Part shown: positions 17,126 through 26,335 of the stretch, piece after piece
Layout of the letters: every line of letters begins with the position of its first letter
Numbering within the stretch: position 1 is the first letter of the stretch
Assembly: GCF_009739905.1 (NCBI RefSeq)
Contig: NZ_CP034279.1
Location: forward strand, 3,224,001 to 3,288,000
Direction of reading: 5' to 3'
Source: Streptomyces ficellus
Lineage (GTDB): Bacteria; Actinomycetota; Actinomycetes; Streptomycetales; Streptomycetaceae
DNA: 64,000 nt
Program-made: the position numbers and the translations under genes
Notes under the pieces: model-generated
What the model was told of the DNA's origin: nothing
The model's database searches: none
The model's input: the letters and a program-made list of their open reading frames with translations, nothing else

Positions 17126-17523
17126 GCGCGCGTCCCGCCCTGCCGCTCGTCGTAGGCGCGGCGCGCCTCGGCGATCCGCGGGCGGTGCTCCAGGGACCAG
17201 TCGACGAGCGCCTTGATCAGGTGCGTCATGCTGTGCCCGGTCGCCGTCAGCTCGTAGTCGACCTGCGGCGGGACCGTGGCGTGCACGGTCCGGGTGACCA
17301 GGCCGTCCCGCTCCAGGCGGCGCAGGGTCAGGGTCAGCATGCGCTGCGAGATGCCGGGGACCAGTCGCTGGAGCTCCTTGAACCTCCGTACGCCCGCGGC
17401 CAGTTCGACCACGACGTGCACGGTCCACTTGTCGCCCAGGCGGTCCTGCACGTCCCGTACGCCGCACTCCTCGGCGCAGCTGACCACCGAGTCGCCGGTT
17501 ACCTCCGTGTGCCCGACCGACAT
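17122..17523 (-). CDS. HxlR-family transcriptional regulator
   Basis: 133 aa winged-helix HxlR protein: CGVRDVQDRLGDKWTVHVVVELAAGVRRFKELQRLVPGISQRMLT (in parts), then LERDGLVTRTVHATVPPQVDYELT. The Cys residues near the N-terminus (C16, C20) match redox-sensing HxlR members such as HypR and QorR. It is divergent, by 71 bp, from an NmrA-like oxidoreductase gene. That is the classic HxlR/target arrangement, so it is probably a repressor of that gene responding to electrophiles or quinones. Confidence 0.9.
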   Translation of the reverse strand: MSVGHTEVTGDSVVSCAEECGVRDVQDRLGDKWTVHVVVELAAGVRRFKELQRLVPGISQRMLTLTLRRLERDGLVTRTVHATVPPQVDYELTATGHSMTHLIKALVDWSLEHRPRIAEARRAYDERQGGTRA

Positions 17524-17594
17524 GAAAGTGCCTCCTTACGCGTACGCCGCTCCCTGGTGACCATGGTCGCAGTCCTCGAACGAAAGGAACGTCC

Positions 17595-18422
17595 ATGCTG
17601 CTGGTCACCGGTGCCTCGGGCGGGCTCGGCTCCCTGGTCGCCGCGGGGGTCGCGGGCCGTGACGACGTCGTCCTCGGGACCCGGGCGGCCGGGGTCCCCG
17701 GCGCCCGCCGGGTCGACTTCGACGACCCGGCCTCGCTGCCGCCCGCCTTCGCCGGGATCGGCACGCTGTTGCTGATATCGGCGGGGTACGGGGAGGACGA
17801 CACCGTCGTCGCCCGCCACGAGGCCGCGATCTCGGCGGCCGAGCGGGCCGGGGTGGGCCATGTCGTCTACACGAGCCTGTCCGGCGACGGCGACCACCTG
17901 CCGTACGCGCTGGCGCACCGCTGGACCGAGCGCCGCCTGCGCGCCTCCTCGCTGAACTGGACGGTGCTGCGCAACGGCCTGTACGCCGAGCTGCTGGCCC
18001 ATCTCGCGGCCCCGGACGCCGACGGCCGGATCACCGCCCCGCTCGGCGACGGGAAGCTGGCGGCGGTCGCCCGCGAGGACCTCGCCGAGGTCGCCGCGCG
18101 CGTGGCGCTGGATCCGGCGCCACACACGGGCCGGGTGTACGAGCTGACCGGCGAACGGGCGCTGTCCGGGGCGGACCTGGCGGCCGCGGTCGGCGCCTCG
18201 TACGCACCCGCGCCGCTGTCCGCCGCCCGGGCGGCCCTCACCGCCTCCGGCGCCGCACCCTTCCAGGTCCCCATGCTGGTCGGTACGTACTCGGCGATCG
18301 CCCACGGCTTCATGGACGGCACGGCGGTACGCAGCGACCTGCCGGCCCTGCTGGGACGCGAACCGCGCTCCGCGCGGGAGGTGTACACGGCGTCGGTGCG
18401 CGCACCCGTACCGGGCCGGTAG
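17595..18422 (+). CDS. NmrA-like NAD(P)-binding oxidoreductase
   Basis: 275 aa atypical short-chain dehydrogenase. A GASGGLG dinucleotide motif begins at residue 6, and the family segments VGHVVYTSLSGDG, RASSLNWTVLRNGLYAE and RVYELTGERALSGADLAAAV follow. This is the NmrA/QOR2 family of NAD(P)H:quinone oxidoreductases or redox sensors. AAAGGAACG precedes the ATG. Divergent from an HxlR regulator that probably controls it. Confidence 0.88.
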   Translation: MLLVTGASGGLGSLVAAGVAGRDDVVLGTRAAGVPGARRVDFDDPASLPPAFAGIGTLLLISAGYGEDDTVVARHEAAISAAERAGVGHVVYTSLSGDGDHLPYALAHRWTERRLRASSLNWTVLRNGLYAELLAHLAAPDADGRITAPLGDGKLAAVAREDLAEVAARVALDPAPHTGRVYELTGERALSGADLAAAVGASYAPAPLSAARAALTASGAAPFQVPMLVGTYSAIAHGFMDGTAVRSDLPALLGREPRSAREVYTASVRAPVPGR

Positions 18423-18492
18423 GGCTGGCCCTACCGCGAAAACACCTGCCAGCGGTCGTGATCGCGGGCCCCGGAAGCGGTGTCCTTGAGAC

Positions 18493-19227
18493 ATGACCAC
18501 AACCGCTGTACGGCTCACCGCCCTTCGCCGCACCTATCGCGACGTCACCGCCCTGGACGGGGTCGACCTCGGTTTCCGCGCCGGGTCCTTCACGGCCGTC
18601 ATGGGCCCGTCCGGGTCCGGCAAGTCGACGCTGCTCCAGTGCGCCGCCGGGCTCGACCGGCCGACCGGCGGGCGCGTCGAGATCGACGGGACCGACCTGG
18701 GGGCCCTGAGCGAGCGGCGGCTGACACTGCTGCGGCGGGACCGGATCGGCTTCGTCTTCCAGGCGTTCAACCTGCTGCCGTCGCTGACCGCCGCGCAGAA
18801 CGTCGCGCTGCCGCTGCGGCTCGCCGGGCGGCGCCCCGCGCGGGCCGAGGTGCGCGCGGCGCTCGCGCGCGTGGGGCTGGCCGACCGGGCGCGGCACCGG
18901 CCCGGTGAGATGTCGGGCGGGCAGCAGCAGCGGGTGGCGATCGCCCGGGCGCTGATCACCCGGCCCGCCGTGCTGTTCGGCGACGAGCCGACGGGGGCGC
19001 TGGACACCACCACGAGCCGCGACGTGCTGCGGATGCTGCGGGAGCTGGTGGACCGGGACGGCCAGACGATCATCATGGTGACGCACGACCCGGTCGCCGC
19101 GTCGTTCGCGGACCGGGTGGTCTTCCTGGTGGACGGGCGGGTCGCGGGGGAGCTGACGGCACCCACCGCCGAGGCGGTCGCGGGCCGGATGGCCGGGCTG
19201 GAGTCGCCGGAGCGTGCGGCGTGCTGA
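18493..19227 (+). CDS. ABC transporter ATP-binding protein (MacB/LolD type)
   Basis: 244 aa nucleotide-binding subunit. Walker A GPSGSGKST, Q-loop VFQAFNLLPSL, signature MSGGQQQRVAIARAL, Walker B AVLFGDEPTGALD, and the H-loop histidine in TMVTHDP-type IIMVTHDPV are all intact. It overlaps the permease start by 7 nt, so the two form a coupled unit. The pairing with a single large FtsX permease suggests lipid, lipoprotein or antimicrobial-peptide export. Confidence 0.95.
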   Translation: MTTTAVRLTALRRTYRDVTALDGVDLGFRAGSFTAVMGPSGSGKSTLLQCAAGLDRPTGGRVEIDGTDLGALSERRLTLLRRDRIGFVFQAFNLLPSLTAAQNVALPLRLAGRRPARAEVRAALARVGLADRARHRPGEMSGGQQQRVAIARALITRPAVLFGDEPTGALDTTTSRDVLRMLRELVDRDGQTIIMVTHDPVAASFADRVVFLVDGRVAGELTAPTAEAVAGRMAGLESPERAAC

Positions 19228-21308
19228 GTCTCGCGCTGAGCGGCCTGCGCAGCCGCTGGACGGGGTTCGCCGGCAGCTTCGTCGCGCTGGCGCTGGGCGT
19301 CGGGCTGCTGGCGACCATGGGCCTGGGCCTGGCTTCGACGTTCGACGCGCCCGAGCGGGCGCCGAAGCGGTTCGCGGCCTCACCGGTGGTCGTGATCGGT
19401 ACGGACACGCTGACCGTCGGGCGGGTGACGCACCGGCTGTTCCATCCACACCCTGTGGACGCCCGGCTGCTCGCCGAACTGCGGGCGCTCGGGCCGGTGG
19501 CGACCGACGGGCGGCCCGACGCGGTGGGCGTGGACGCCGCCCCGGACGCCGTCCGCGCGGTCGTCGGCGACCGCGGCCGGGTCGTCACCGGCGACGAGCG
19601 GCGGCAGGCCGACCCGGAACCGGGACGGGACGCCGAGGCGCTGGTCACCGTGAACGCCCTGCTGGGCACGGCGGGCGGGGTCACCACCTTCGTCGCGGTG
19701 TTCGTCGTCGCGTCGACGTCCGCGTTCGCCGTGGCCCTGCGCCGCCGCGAGTTCGGGCTCCTGCGCACGGCCGGCGCGACACCCGGCCAGGTGCGGCGGG
19801 CGCTGCTCACCGAGGCGGCCCTCGTCGGCGCCACGGCCTCCGCCACCGGCTGCCTGCTCGGCTCGTGGGGCGCCCCGAAGCTGGCCCGCGCCCTGGTGGA
19901 CGGCGAAATAGCGCCCGCCTGGTTCACGATCCGCGACACCGCGTGGCCGTACCACCTCGCCTTCTGGACGGGGCTGGCCGTCGCCGTCACAGGCGCCTGG
20001 GCGGCCGCCCGCCGGGCGGGGCGCACCGGCCCGGTCGAGGCGCTGCGGGAGGCCGACGTCGACAGCGGCGTCCTGCCCCTGGGCCGCCGCCTGCTGGGCG
20101 CGGCGCTGCTGCTCACGGGCGCCGTCCTGCTCGGCCGGGCACTGCTGGCCGACCCGTCGGACCTGATGGGGCGCAAGACGTACACGACCCAGCCGATGCT
20201 CCTGATCACCGGTGCGGCCCTGCTCACCCCCCTGCTGGTCCGCCCGCTGGCGCGCGCCCTGCCGCTGCCCGGCGCGCTCGGCATGCTCGTCCGGGAGAAC
20301 GCGGGCGCCGCCCTGCGCCGTACCTCCGCGGTCGCCGCGCCCGTCCTGGTCACGGTCGCGCTGGCCGGTTCGCTGCTCGGCACGACCGGCACGGTCGCCG
20401 CCGCCAAGGCCGCCGAGGCACGGCAGCAGACGGCGGCGGACCACGTGGTGACCGGCGAGGACCTCCGGCCGGTGCGCGTCCCCGGGGCCACCCTCTCCCC
20501 CACCGCGACGACGGGCCTCTTCGTCCGGGACGGCGAGACGGCGGTCGTCCGGTACGAGGCCCGCGCGGTCACCGACCCGGCGGCCTTCGCGACGCTGGCG
20601 CGCCTGCCGGTCGTGGCGGGGGACCCGGCGGACCTGGACGACACGTCGATCGTCATCAACGAGGAGATCGCCGACAGCGAGTCCGGCCACCGCACCGTCG
20701 GTGACCGCATCGACGTCTGGCTGGGCGACGGCCGGCCGGTCTCGCTCCGCGTCGCGGCGGTCCTCGCCACCGGCACGGGCGGCAACGGTCCGTACGTCAC
20801 CGCCACCCACGCCCCCGCGGCTCCGGTCGACCGCGTCGACGTACGGCTCCCGCATGGCGCCGACCCCGCCGTCCTGCGGGCCGACGGCGCCACGGTCACC
20901 CCCGTCGACGTCTGGGCGGCTCCCCGCACCAGCTCGCAGACCCGGCTCGGCCTGCTGCTGATCCTGGGCATCGCCCTGGTGTACACGGCCCTGGCGCTCG
21001 CCAACACCCTGGTGATGGCGACCTCCGTACGCGGCGGGGAGCTGCGCGCGCTGCGGCTGACCGGCGCGAGCCGCGGCCAGGTCCTGGCGGTCGTCGCGGG
21101 CGAGACCCTGCTGGCGGTCGCCGTCGGCGCGGTGCTCGGCGCGGCGGTGGCGGCGGTCAACCTCGCCGGGCTCGCCGCGGCCCTGGCCTCCCTCTCGGCG
21201 CCGGCGGCGGTCACGGTCCCCTGGGCGACGGTGGGCCTCGCGCTCGGCGGCTGCGCCCTGGTCGCGGTCAGCGCGGCCACCCTCAGCGCCGCCCGTACGG
21301 TCCGCTGA
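19221..21308 (+). CDS. FtsX-like ABC transporter permease
   Basis: 695 aa from GTG 19221. An N-terminal transmembrane helix is followed by a periplasmic-side segment and a first FtsX block (TTFVAVFVVASTSAFAVALRRREFGLLRTAGATPGQVRRALL). A second half has a large extracytoplasmic domain (residues ~400-560) and a final FtsX block (LANTLVMATSVRGGELRALRLTGASRGQ). The duplicated FtsX arrangement lets one chain serve as both permease halves. Partner of the ATPase just upstream. Confidence 0.93.
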   Translation: MLSLALSGLRSRWTGFAGSFVALALGVGLLATMGLGLASTFDAPERAPKRFAASPVVVIGTDTLTVGRVTHRLFHPHPVDARLLAELRALGPVATDGRPDAVGVDAAPDAVRAVVGDRGRVVTGDERRQADPEPGRDAEALVTVNALLGTAGGVTTFVAVFVVASTSAFAVALRRREFGLLRTAGATPGQVRRALLTEAALVGATASATGCLLGSWGAPKLARALVDGEIAPAWFTIRDTAWPYHLAFWTGLAVAVTGAWAAARRAGRTGPVEALREADVDSGVLPLGRRLLGAALLLTGAVLLGRALLADPSDLMGRKTYTTQPMLLITGAALLTPLLVRPLARALPLPGALGMLVRENAGAALRRTSAVAAPVLVTVALAGSLLGTTGTVAAAKAAEARQQTAADHVVTGEDLRPVRVPGATLSPTATTGLFVRDGETAVVRYEARAVTDPAAFATLARLPVVAGDPADLDDTSIVINEEIADSESGHRTVGDRIDVWLGDGRPVSLRVAAVLATGTGGNGPYVTATHAPAAPVDRVDVRLPHGADPAVLRADGATVTPVDVWAAPRTSSQTRLGLLLILGIALVYTALALANTLVMATSVRGGELRALRLTGASRGQVLAVVAGETLLAVAVGAVLGAAVAAVNLAGLAAALASLSAPAAVTVPWATVGLALGGCALVAVSAATLSAARTVR

Positions 21309-21350
21309 CCGTCCGGCCGATTGTCAGTGCCGGGTGCCAGACTCGCGGGT

Positions 21351-23045
21351 GTGAGCGATCGCTGGCTGGTGGACGGCACCGAGGGCGGCGGGGCGCGGCT
21401 CGTCCCCCTCGGTGGGGACGGCCTGCCCGCCGGTCCCGTGCTGACCGAGCCGGACCTCGTCGAGGCGGTGCGGTCGCGGCCGGACGTCGGCCGGTGGGTG
21501 TGGCGGTCCACCGGCGCCGTCTACCCCCGGCTGCTGGCCGCGGGGGTCCGGGTGGAGCGGTGTTACGACATCGAGGCCGCCGAGCAGTTGCTGCTCGGGC
21601 ACGAGGGGCGCCTGGGCGAGCCCCGCTCGGCCGCGGCGGCCTGGGCGCGGCTGCACGACCGGCCCGTACCGCCCGATCCGCCGCTCAGGGCGGCCGAGCC
21701 GGGCGCGCACGCGCAGTCGTCCCTGTTCGAGCCGGAGCCCGCGACGGAGGTGCCCTTCGAGGCGCTCCTGGAGGTGTACGAGGACCAGCACCGAAGACAC
21801 GCGGCCGCCGGGCACCCGGGGCGGATGCGCCTGCTGACGGCGGCCGAGTCGGCGGGGATGCTGGTGGCCGCCGAGATGAACCGGGCGGGGTTGCCCTGGC
21901 GGGCGGATGTCCACCGGGCGGTGCTGCACGAGCTGCTGGGCGAGCGGTTCACGGGCGGCGGCGAGCCGCGCCGGCTGGCGGAGCTGGCGGACGAGGTGTC
22001 GGCGGCGTTCGGGCGCCGCGTCCGCCCGGACCTGCCGGCGGACGTGGTGAAGGCGTTCACGCAGGCGGGGATCAAGGTGCGCTCGACGCGCCGCTGGGAG
22101 CTGGAGGCGCTCGACCACCCGGCGGTGGAGCCGCTCATCGCGTACAAGAAGCTGTACCGGATCTGGACGGCGCACGGCTGGAGCTGGCTCCAGGACTGGG
22201 TGCGCGACGGGCGGTTCCGGCCCGAGTACCTGCCGGGGGGCACGGTCAGCGGGCGCTGGACGACCAACGGCGGCGGCGCCCTGCAGATCCCGAAGGTCAT
22301 CCGGCGGGCGGTGGTCGCCGACGACGGCTGGCGGCTCGTCGTCGCCGACGCGAACCAGATGGAGCCCCGGGTGCTGGCGGCGATCTCCCGCGACCCCGGG
22401 CTGATGGAGGTGGCCGGTCACCCCGACGACCTCTACACGCGCCTGTCCGACCGGGCGTTCTCCGGCGACCGGGAGCACGCGAAGATCGCGCTGCTGGGCG
22501 CGATCTACGGCCAGACCAGCGGCGACGGCCTGAAGAACCTGGCCGCGCTGCGCCGCCGGTTCCCCCGGGCGGTGGCCTATGTGGACGACGCGGCGAAGGC
22601 GGGCGAGGAGGGGCGGCTGGTGCGCACCTGGCTGGGCCGGACGAGCCCGCGCGCGGCGGGAGCCGGGGAGCCGGACGAGGCGGGCATCCCGCAGGAGGGC
22701 ACGGAGGAGCCTTCGGCCGACGGCGAGTTCACCCCCGGGTACGCGTCGGTGAACGCCCGCGCGCGGGGCCGGTTCACCCGTAACTTCGTGGTGCAGGGCA
22801 GCGCCGCCGACTGGGCGCTGCTGATGCTGGCCGCGCTGCGGCGGTCGCTGGCCGGGATGCGGGCGGAGCTGGTGTTCTTCCAGCACGACGAGGTGATCGT
22901 GCACTGTCCGGCGGCGGAGGCCCCGGCGGTCGCCGAGGCGATCCGCACGGCCGGCGACACGGCCGGCCGGATCGCCTTCGGCGACACCCCGGTGCGGTTC
23001 CCGTTCACCACGGCGACGGTGGAGCGGTACTCGGACGCGAAGTAG
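21351..23045 (+). CDS. Family A DNA polymerase (bifunctional 3'-5' exonuclease/DNA polymerase type), exonuclease motifs degraded
   Basis: 564 aa, a second PolA-like enzyme without the 5'-3' nuclease domain. The polymerase motifs are present: motif A as DANQMEPRVLA (usual DYSQIELR), motif B region REHAKIALLGAIYGQT, and motif C FFQHDEVIVH. The N-terminal ~150 residues occupy the exonuclease position, but I cannot find the DxE metal motif (the region reads RWVWRSTGAVYPRLL). Proofreading is therefore doubtful. Homologues occur in Streptomyces genomes next to the zinc-ribosomal cluster (recalled). The start is the GTG at 21351. Confidence 0.88.
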   Translation: MSDRWLVDGTEGGGARLVPLGGDGLPAGPVLTEPDLVEAVRSRPDVGRWVWRSTGAVYPRLLAAGVRVERCYDIEAAEQLLLGHEGRLGEPRSAAAAWARLHDRPVPPDPPLRAAEPGAHAQSSLFEPEPATEVPFEALLEVYEDQHRRHAAAGHPGRMRLLTAAESAGMLVAAEMNRAGLPWRADVHRAVLHELLGERFTGGGEPRRLAELADEVSAAFGRRVRPDLPADVVKAFTQAGIKVRSTRRWELEALDHPAVEPLIAYKKLYRIWTAHGWSWLQDWVRDGRFRPEYLPGGTVSGRWTTNGGGALQIPKVIRRAVVADDGWRLVVADANQMEPRVLAAISRDPGLMEVAGHPDDLYTRLSDRAFSGDREHAKIALLGAIYGQTSGDGLKNLAALRRRFPRAVAYVDDAAKAGEEGRLVRTWLGRTSPRAAGAGEPDEAGIPQEGTEEPSADGEFTPGYASVNARARGRFTRNFVVQGSAADWALLMLAALRRSLAGMRAELVFFQHDEVIVHCPAAEAPAVAEAIRTAGDTAGRIAFGDTPVRFPFTTATVERYSDAK

Positions 23046-23089
23046 GGCGACGCCCGCTGTAGGCGGCGGGACGAGCCGCCCACGCACGA

Positions 23090-23131
23090 GGGCGGGCCCC
23101 GCATCCGTCGTACCGGATGCGGGGCCCGCCC
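23090..23131. terminator. Bidirectional terminator between polymerase and rodlin genes
   Basis: Perfect 18-bp stem (23090-23107 with 23114-23131) and a 6-nt loop, placed between two convergent genes. Confidence 0.85.
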
Positions 23132-23158
23132 AGGCGGTGGTTACGCGCGCGAGGTGCG

Positions 23159-23551
23159 TCAGTCCTGGACCGCGACGGACGCGTTCTCCGAGATGACGTC
23201 CTCCAGGATGTGCGACAGGGCGCTGTCACCCTTGACCGCCGTGGAGTTCTCGGTGCAGGTCTGGTTCTGGGTGTCGTTGACCAGGTCCTGAACACCGACG
23301 TTGACCAGGGCAACGATGTTCTGGACGTCGGCCTGGACCGGGACGCCGACACAGGGCTTGTTGAGCGTGCCCTGGACGAGGCCGACCTGCGGGCTCTGGT
23401 GGCCGCCCGTGACCGTGTTGCCGTAGATCTGGCGGGAGAAGTTGCCGTTCTGCGTGTCGATACCGCGGTCGCCCACGGCGGCGGCCATCGGCGCGGACGC
23501 GCCGAGCACGGCCGCAGCGACGCCGGCGGTAGCCAGAACCTTCTTGATCAT
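23159..23551 (-). CDS. Rodlin (rodlet-layer protein), copy 1
   Basis: 130 aa secreted protein: signal peptide ending near AAAVG, then the mature rodlin (DRGIDTQNGNFSRQIYGN... PCVGVPVQADVQNIVALVNVGVQDLVNDTQNQTC... ALSHILEDVISENASVAVQD, in parts). Rodlins arrange chaplin fibrils into paired rodlets on aerial hyphae and spores. The two mature cysteines match RdlA/RdlB. It is a tandem duplicate of the copy at 23731-24123, 572 bp away in the same orientation. Which copy corresponds to RdlA or RdlB cannot be told here. Confidence 0.95.
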   Translation of the reverse strand: MIKKVLATAGVAAAVLGASAPMAAAVGDRGIDTQNGNFSRQIYGNTVTGGHQSPQVGLVQGTLNKPCVGVPVQADVQNIVALVNVGVQDLVNDTQNQTCTENSTAVKGDSALSHILEDVISENASVAVQD

Positions 23552-23730
23552 GGTTCATCCCATTCGTCGAGAAACCCGGTGCTCGGGTCGTGCCAGCGCC
23601 CGGCGTCGGGCGCGTGGGGGCGGGCGTCAGCCCGTTGCGGGCGTCGGCCCGCCTGCGCGTGGCGTGAACGCCACGCGGGTTACCGGCCCGCACGGCCGAC
23701 GAGTCGGCCGTGCGGGCCAGTGGTCCGGCG

Positions 23731-24123
23731 TCAGTCCTGGACGGCGGCCGAGACGTTCTCGGAGAGGACGTCCTCCAGCAGGTGCGACAGCGCGCTGTCA
23801 CCCTTGACCGCCGTGGAGTTCTCGGCGCACTGCTGGTTCTGGGTGTCGTTGAGGATGTCCTGAACACCGACGTTGACCAGGGCCACGATGTTCTGGACGT
23901 CGGCCTGGACCGGCAGACCGACACAGGGCTTGTTGAGCGAGCCCTGGATCAGCCCGATCTGCGGGCTCATGTAGCCACCGGTGGTCGTGTTGCCGTACGA
24001 CTGGGTGGCGAAGTTGCCGTTCTGCGTGTCGATTCCGCGGTCACCCACGGCGGCGGCCATCGGCGCGGACGCGCCAAGGACGGCGGCGGCGACGCCGGCG
24101 GTGGCCAGAACCTTCTTGATCAT
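23731..24123 (-). CDS. Rodlin (rodlet-layer protein), copy 2
   Basis: 130 aa from ATG 24123 (MIKKVLATAGVAAAVLGASA), the same length as copy 1. An upstream in-frame start at 24219 is unlikely, because both copies share the same signal peptide. The mature part is nearly identical to copy 1, with differences around ATQSYGNTTTGGYMSPQIG and at the C-terminus (LLEDVLSENVSAAVQD). Each copy has its own upstream region, so separate promoters are likely. Together they would build the rodlet layer with the chaplins downstream. Confidence 0.95.
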   Translation of the reverse strand: MIKKVLATAGVAAAVLGASAPMAAAVGDRGIDTQNGNFATQSYGNTTTGGYMSPQIGLIQGSLNKPCVGLPVQADVQNIVALVNVGVQDILNDTQNQQCAENSTAVKGDSALSHLLEDVLSENVSAAVQD

Positions 24124-24313
24124 GGTCCATCCTTCTCGTCGAGAGACCCGGTGCTCGGGGTCGCCCTGATCAACCGCAGGCCACCGTTTAAGTTGCGCCA
24201 GGTCACCCGAAGAGATCAATCACCTAAAAACGGATGAATCGCTTTGATGATGATGTGCTTGTCCGGGCGAGCGGGGATGTCTGACGCGGTCACGACCGGG
24301 GTACACGCACCGT

Positions 24314-24694
24314 ATGGACTCTCTCATGACGTTCGCCACGGAATTCGCCGCTAAGGACCATGTCGTCGGGATTGGTCCACTTGTCGCCGGCATCATTCTC
24401 GTCGGATTCCTGATCGGGGCGTTCTGGCTGGGACGGCGCATCCGGAACCGCGAGCCCGCAGCTCCCAAGCGGGAGGAGCATCCGCACCGGCCGCCGGACG
24501 CCGGGCTCCCGGGTGAGGCGGAGGGTCACCGCCGGCCTGCCGAGCTGGACGAGCGCGAGGACCGGGTGATGCCGTACGAGCTGCGGCACCAGAACACCGA
24601 CCCGGACGCCTCACCGCGCTCCGAGAAGGACCACAAGTGGGGCGGCGCCCCCAGCGGCGGCTTCGGCAGCGGCGGGCCGACCACCGGCGGCTGA
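24314..24694 (+). CDS. Small membrane protein, DUF6479-like
   Basis: 126 aa with one transmembrane helix (GIGPLVAGIILVGFLIGAFW, residues ~20-39), then a basic stop-transfer and a hydrophilic tail rich in Pro, Glu and Gly ending in GGFGSGGPTTGG. The pattern is that of the Streptomyces DUF6479 family, whose members often lie by rodlin/chaplin genes; function unknown. Either ATG 24314 or ATG 24326 could start it. Divergent from rodlin copy 2. Confidence 0.75.
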   Translation: MDSLMTFATEFAAKDHVVGIGPLVAGIILVGFLIGAFWLGRRIRNREPAAPKREEHPHRPPDAGLPGEAEGHRRPAELDEREDRVMPYELRHQNTDPDASPRSEKDHKWGGAPSGGFGSGGPTTGG

Positions 24695-24843
24695 CGCACC
24701 CCCGCGACGCCGGGACGCCGGGGCCGCCCCGCGCGCCCCGGCCCGCGCGAGCGGGTACATGCCGAGGAGTCCCGGCCGTACGAGCGTGTTCCGTGCGCCC
24801 GGCGCGTCGTTTCGCCGTGGGAGCGCCGGGGCACCCGGGGGCC

Positions 24844-26196
24844 ATGAGCAGCCCCGACACGGCCACGCACACCCCTGCCCGGGCGTCCGCCCGCGACACC
24901 GCGCGGCTGGCCGCGCAGGTCGTCGCGCCGACGCTCGCGGCCGGCGTCATCGCCCGCCGCCGCACCGGAATGGCGCTCGCCGAGCGTTACGCCGTCGACC
25001 GGCGCGCCACCGGGCTGCTCACCGAACTGCGCGGCGTCTACGGAACCGGCCCCCTGCGGGTCGACGTCGCCGGACGCCACTTCGCCGTCGTCCTGCGCGC
25101 CGGCGACGCCGCCCGCGTCCTCAACGGCTCGCCCGACCCGTACTCCCCCGCCACCCGCGAGAAGCGCGCCTCGCTGGAGCAGTTCCAGCCGCACGGGGTG
25201 CTGATCTCGCGGGGCCGGGAGCGTGACGAGCGGCGCGCCTTCAACGAGGCGGTGCTGGAGTACGGCCACCAGCTGCACAGCCTGGCCCCGCACATGGTGC
25301 GGACGGTGCGCGAGGAGACCGGCAAGCTGCTCGGCGCCACGACCGCCGGCGACGGCGAGATCGACTGGACGGCCTTCCGTACCGCCTGGGACCGCACCGT
25401 CCGCCGGCTGGTGCTCGGCGACACCGGACGCGACGACACCGGCCTGACCGCCATGCTCGGACGCCTGCGCTCCGCCGCCAACTGGTCCGGCGCCGCGCCC
25501 CGCCGCACCGGTCTGCGCGACCGCTTCGAACGCCGGCTGCGCGGCCACCTCGAGCGCGCCGAACCCGGCAGCCTCGCCGCCGCGCTCGCGGCCACCCCCG
25601 CCGCGTCCGGCACCGACCCGGCCGGCCAGGTGCCGCACTGGCTGTTCGCCTTCGACGCCGCGGGCATCGCGGCCTTCCGGACCCTGGCCGTGCTCTCCAC
25701 GCACACCGCGCAGGAGACCCAGATACGCAACGAGCTGGCCGTCAACGACCTCACCGAGCCGCGCCTCCTGCCGTACACGCGGGCGTGCGTGCTGGAGTCG
25801 GTGCGCCTGTGGCCCACCACGCCGTTCGTGCTGCGCGAGTCGGTGCGCGAGACCGCGTGGGGCGAGGACGCGCTGCCGTCCGGGACCGAGTTCCTGATCT
25901 ACACGCCCCTCTTCCACCGGGACGAGTCGCTGCCGTACTCCGACCGGTTCACCCCGGAGATCTGGCTGGACGGCACGGCCCAGGACACCGAGTCGCTGAT
26001 GCCGTTCAGCGCCGGGCCGGGCGAGTGCCCGGGCGAGGACCTGGTGCTGCTGGTCACCTCGACCATGCTGGCCGCCCTGCTCGAACGCCACACCTACCTG
26101 CCGGAACGGCCCGGGCGGCTGCGCCCCGACCGGCCGCTGCCCCGCACCCTGGACCACTTCGGCCTGCGCTTCGCGGCCCTCCCCCACCGGCCGTGA
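24844..26196 (+). CDS. Cytochrome P450 with an atypical I-helix
   Basis: 450 aa. The K-helix ExxR is LESVRLWPT and the haem-cysteine loop is MPFSAGPGECPGED, matching FxxGxxxCxG. The I-helix reads WLFAFDAAGIAAFRTLAV, so the usual acid-alcohol pair in (A/G)Gx(D/E)T is replaced by Ala-Ala. That change is known in peroxygenase-like or otherwise unusual P450s. The N-terminus is soluble, with no clear membrane anchor. Single gene between DUF6479 and chaplin genes; substrate unknown. ATG 24844 follows a weak GGGGGCC site. Confidence 0.9.
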   Translation: MSSPDTATHTPARASARDTARLAAQVVAPTLAAGVIARRRTGMALAERYAVDRRATGLLTELRGVYGTGPLRVDVAGRHFAVVLRAGDAARVLNGSPDPYSPATREKRASLEQFQPHGVLISRGRERDERRAFNEAVLEYGHQLHSLAPHMVRTVREETGKLLGATTAGDGEIDWTAFRTAWDRTVRRLVLGDTGRDDTGLTAMLGRLRSAANWSGAAPRRTGLRDRFERRLRGHLERAEPGSLAAALAATPAASGTDPAGQVPHWLFAFDAAGIAAFRTLAVLSTHTAQETQIRNELAVNDLTEPRLLPYTRACVLESVRLWPTTPFVLRESVRETAWGEDALPSGTEFLIYTPLFHRDESLPYSDRFTPEIWLDGTAQDTESLMPFSAGPGECPGEDLVLLVTSTMLAALLERHTYLPERPGRLRPDRPLPRTLDHFGLRFAALPHRP

Positions 26197-26335
26197 ACCA
26201 CCGGTGAAAAACCGGTCGTGAGCGGCCGGCCGTGAGCTGCCGCGGTGTCGCGAACCGTGAGGTTACGGGCACCGGCTGTGACATGATGCGAGAGCCTCGC
26301 CAACGCTGCGGCTGCTGTGAACGGAAAGGTTCGGC

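Noticed and set aside
24844..26196. CYP152 fatty-acid peroxygenase
   Set aside because: The I-helix lacks the acid-alcohol pair, but I do not see the CYP152 Arg-x-x-Pro motif or its N-terminal signature, so the family was not assigned.
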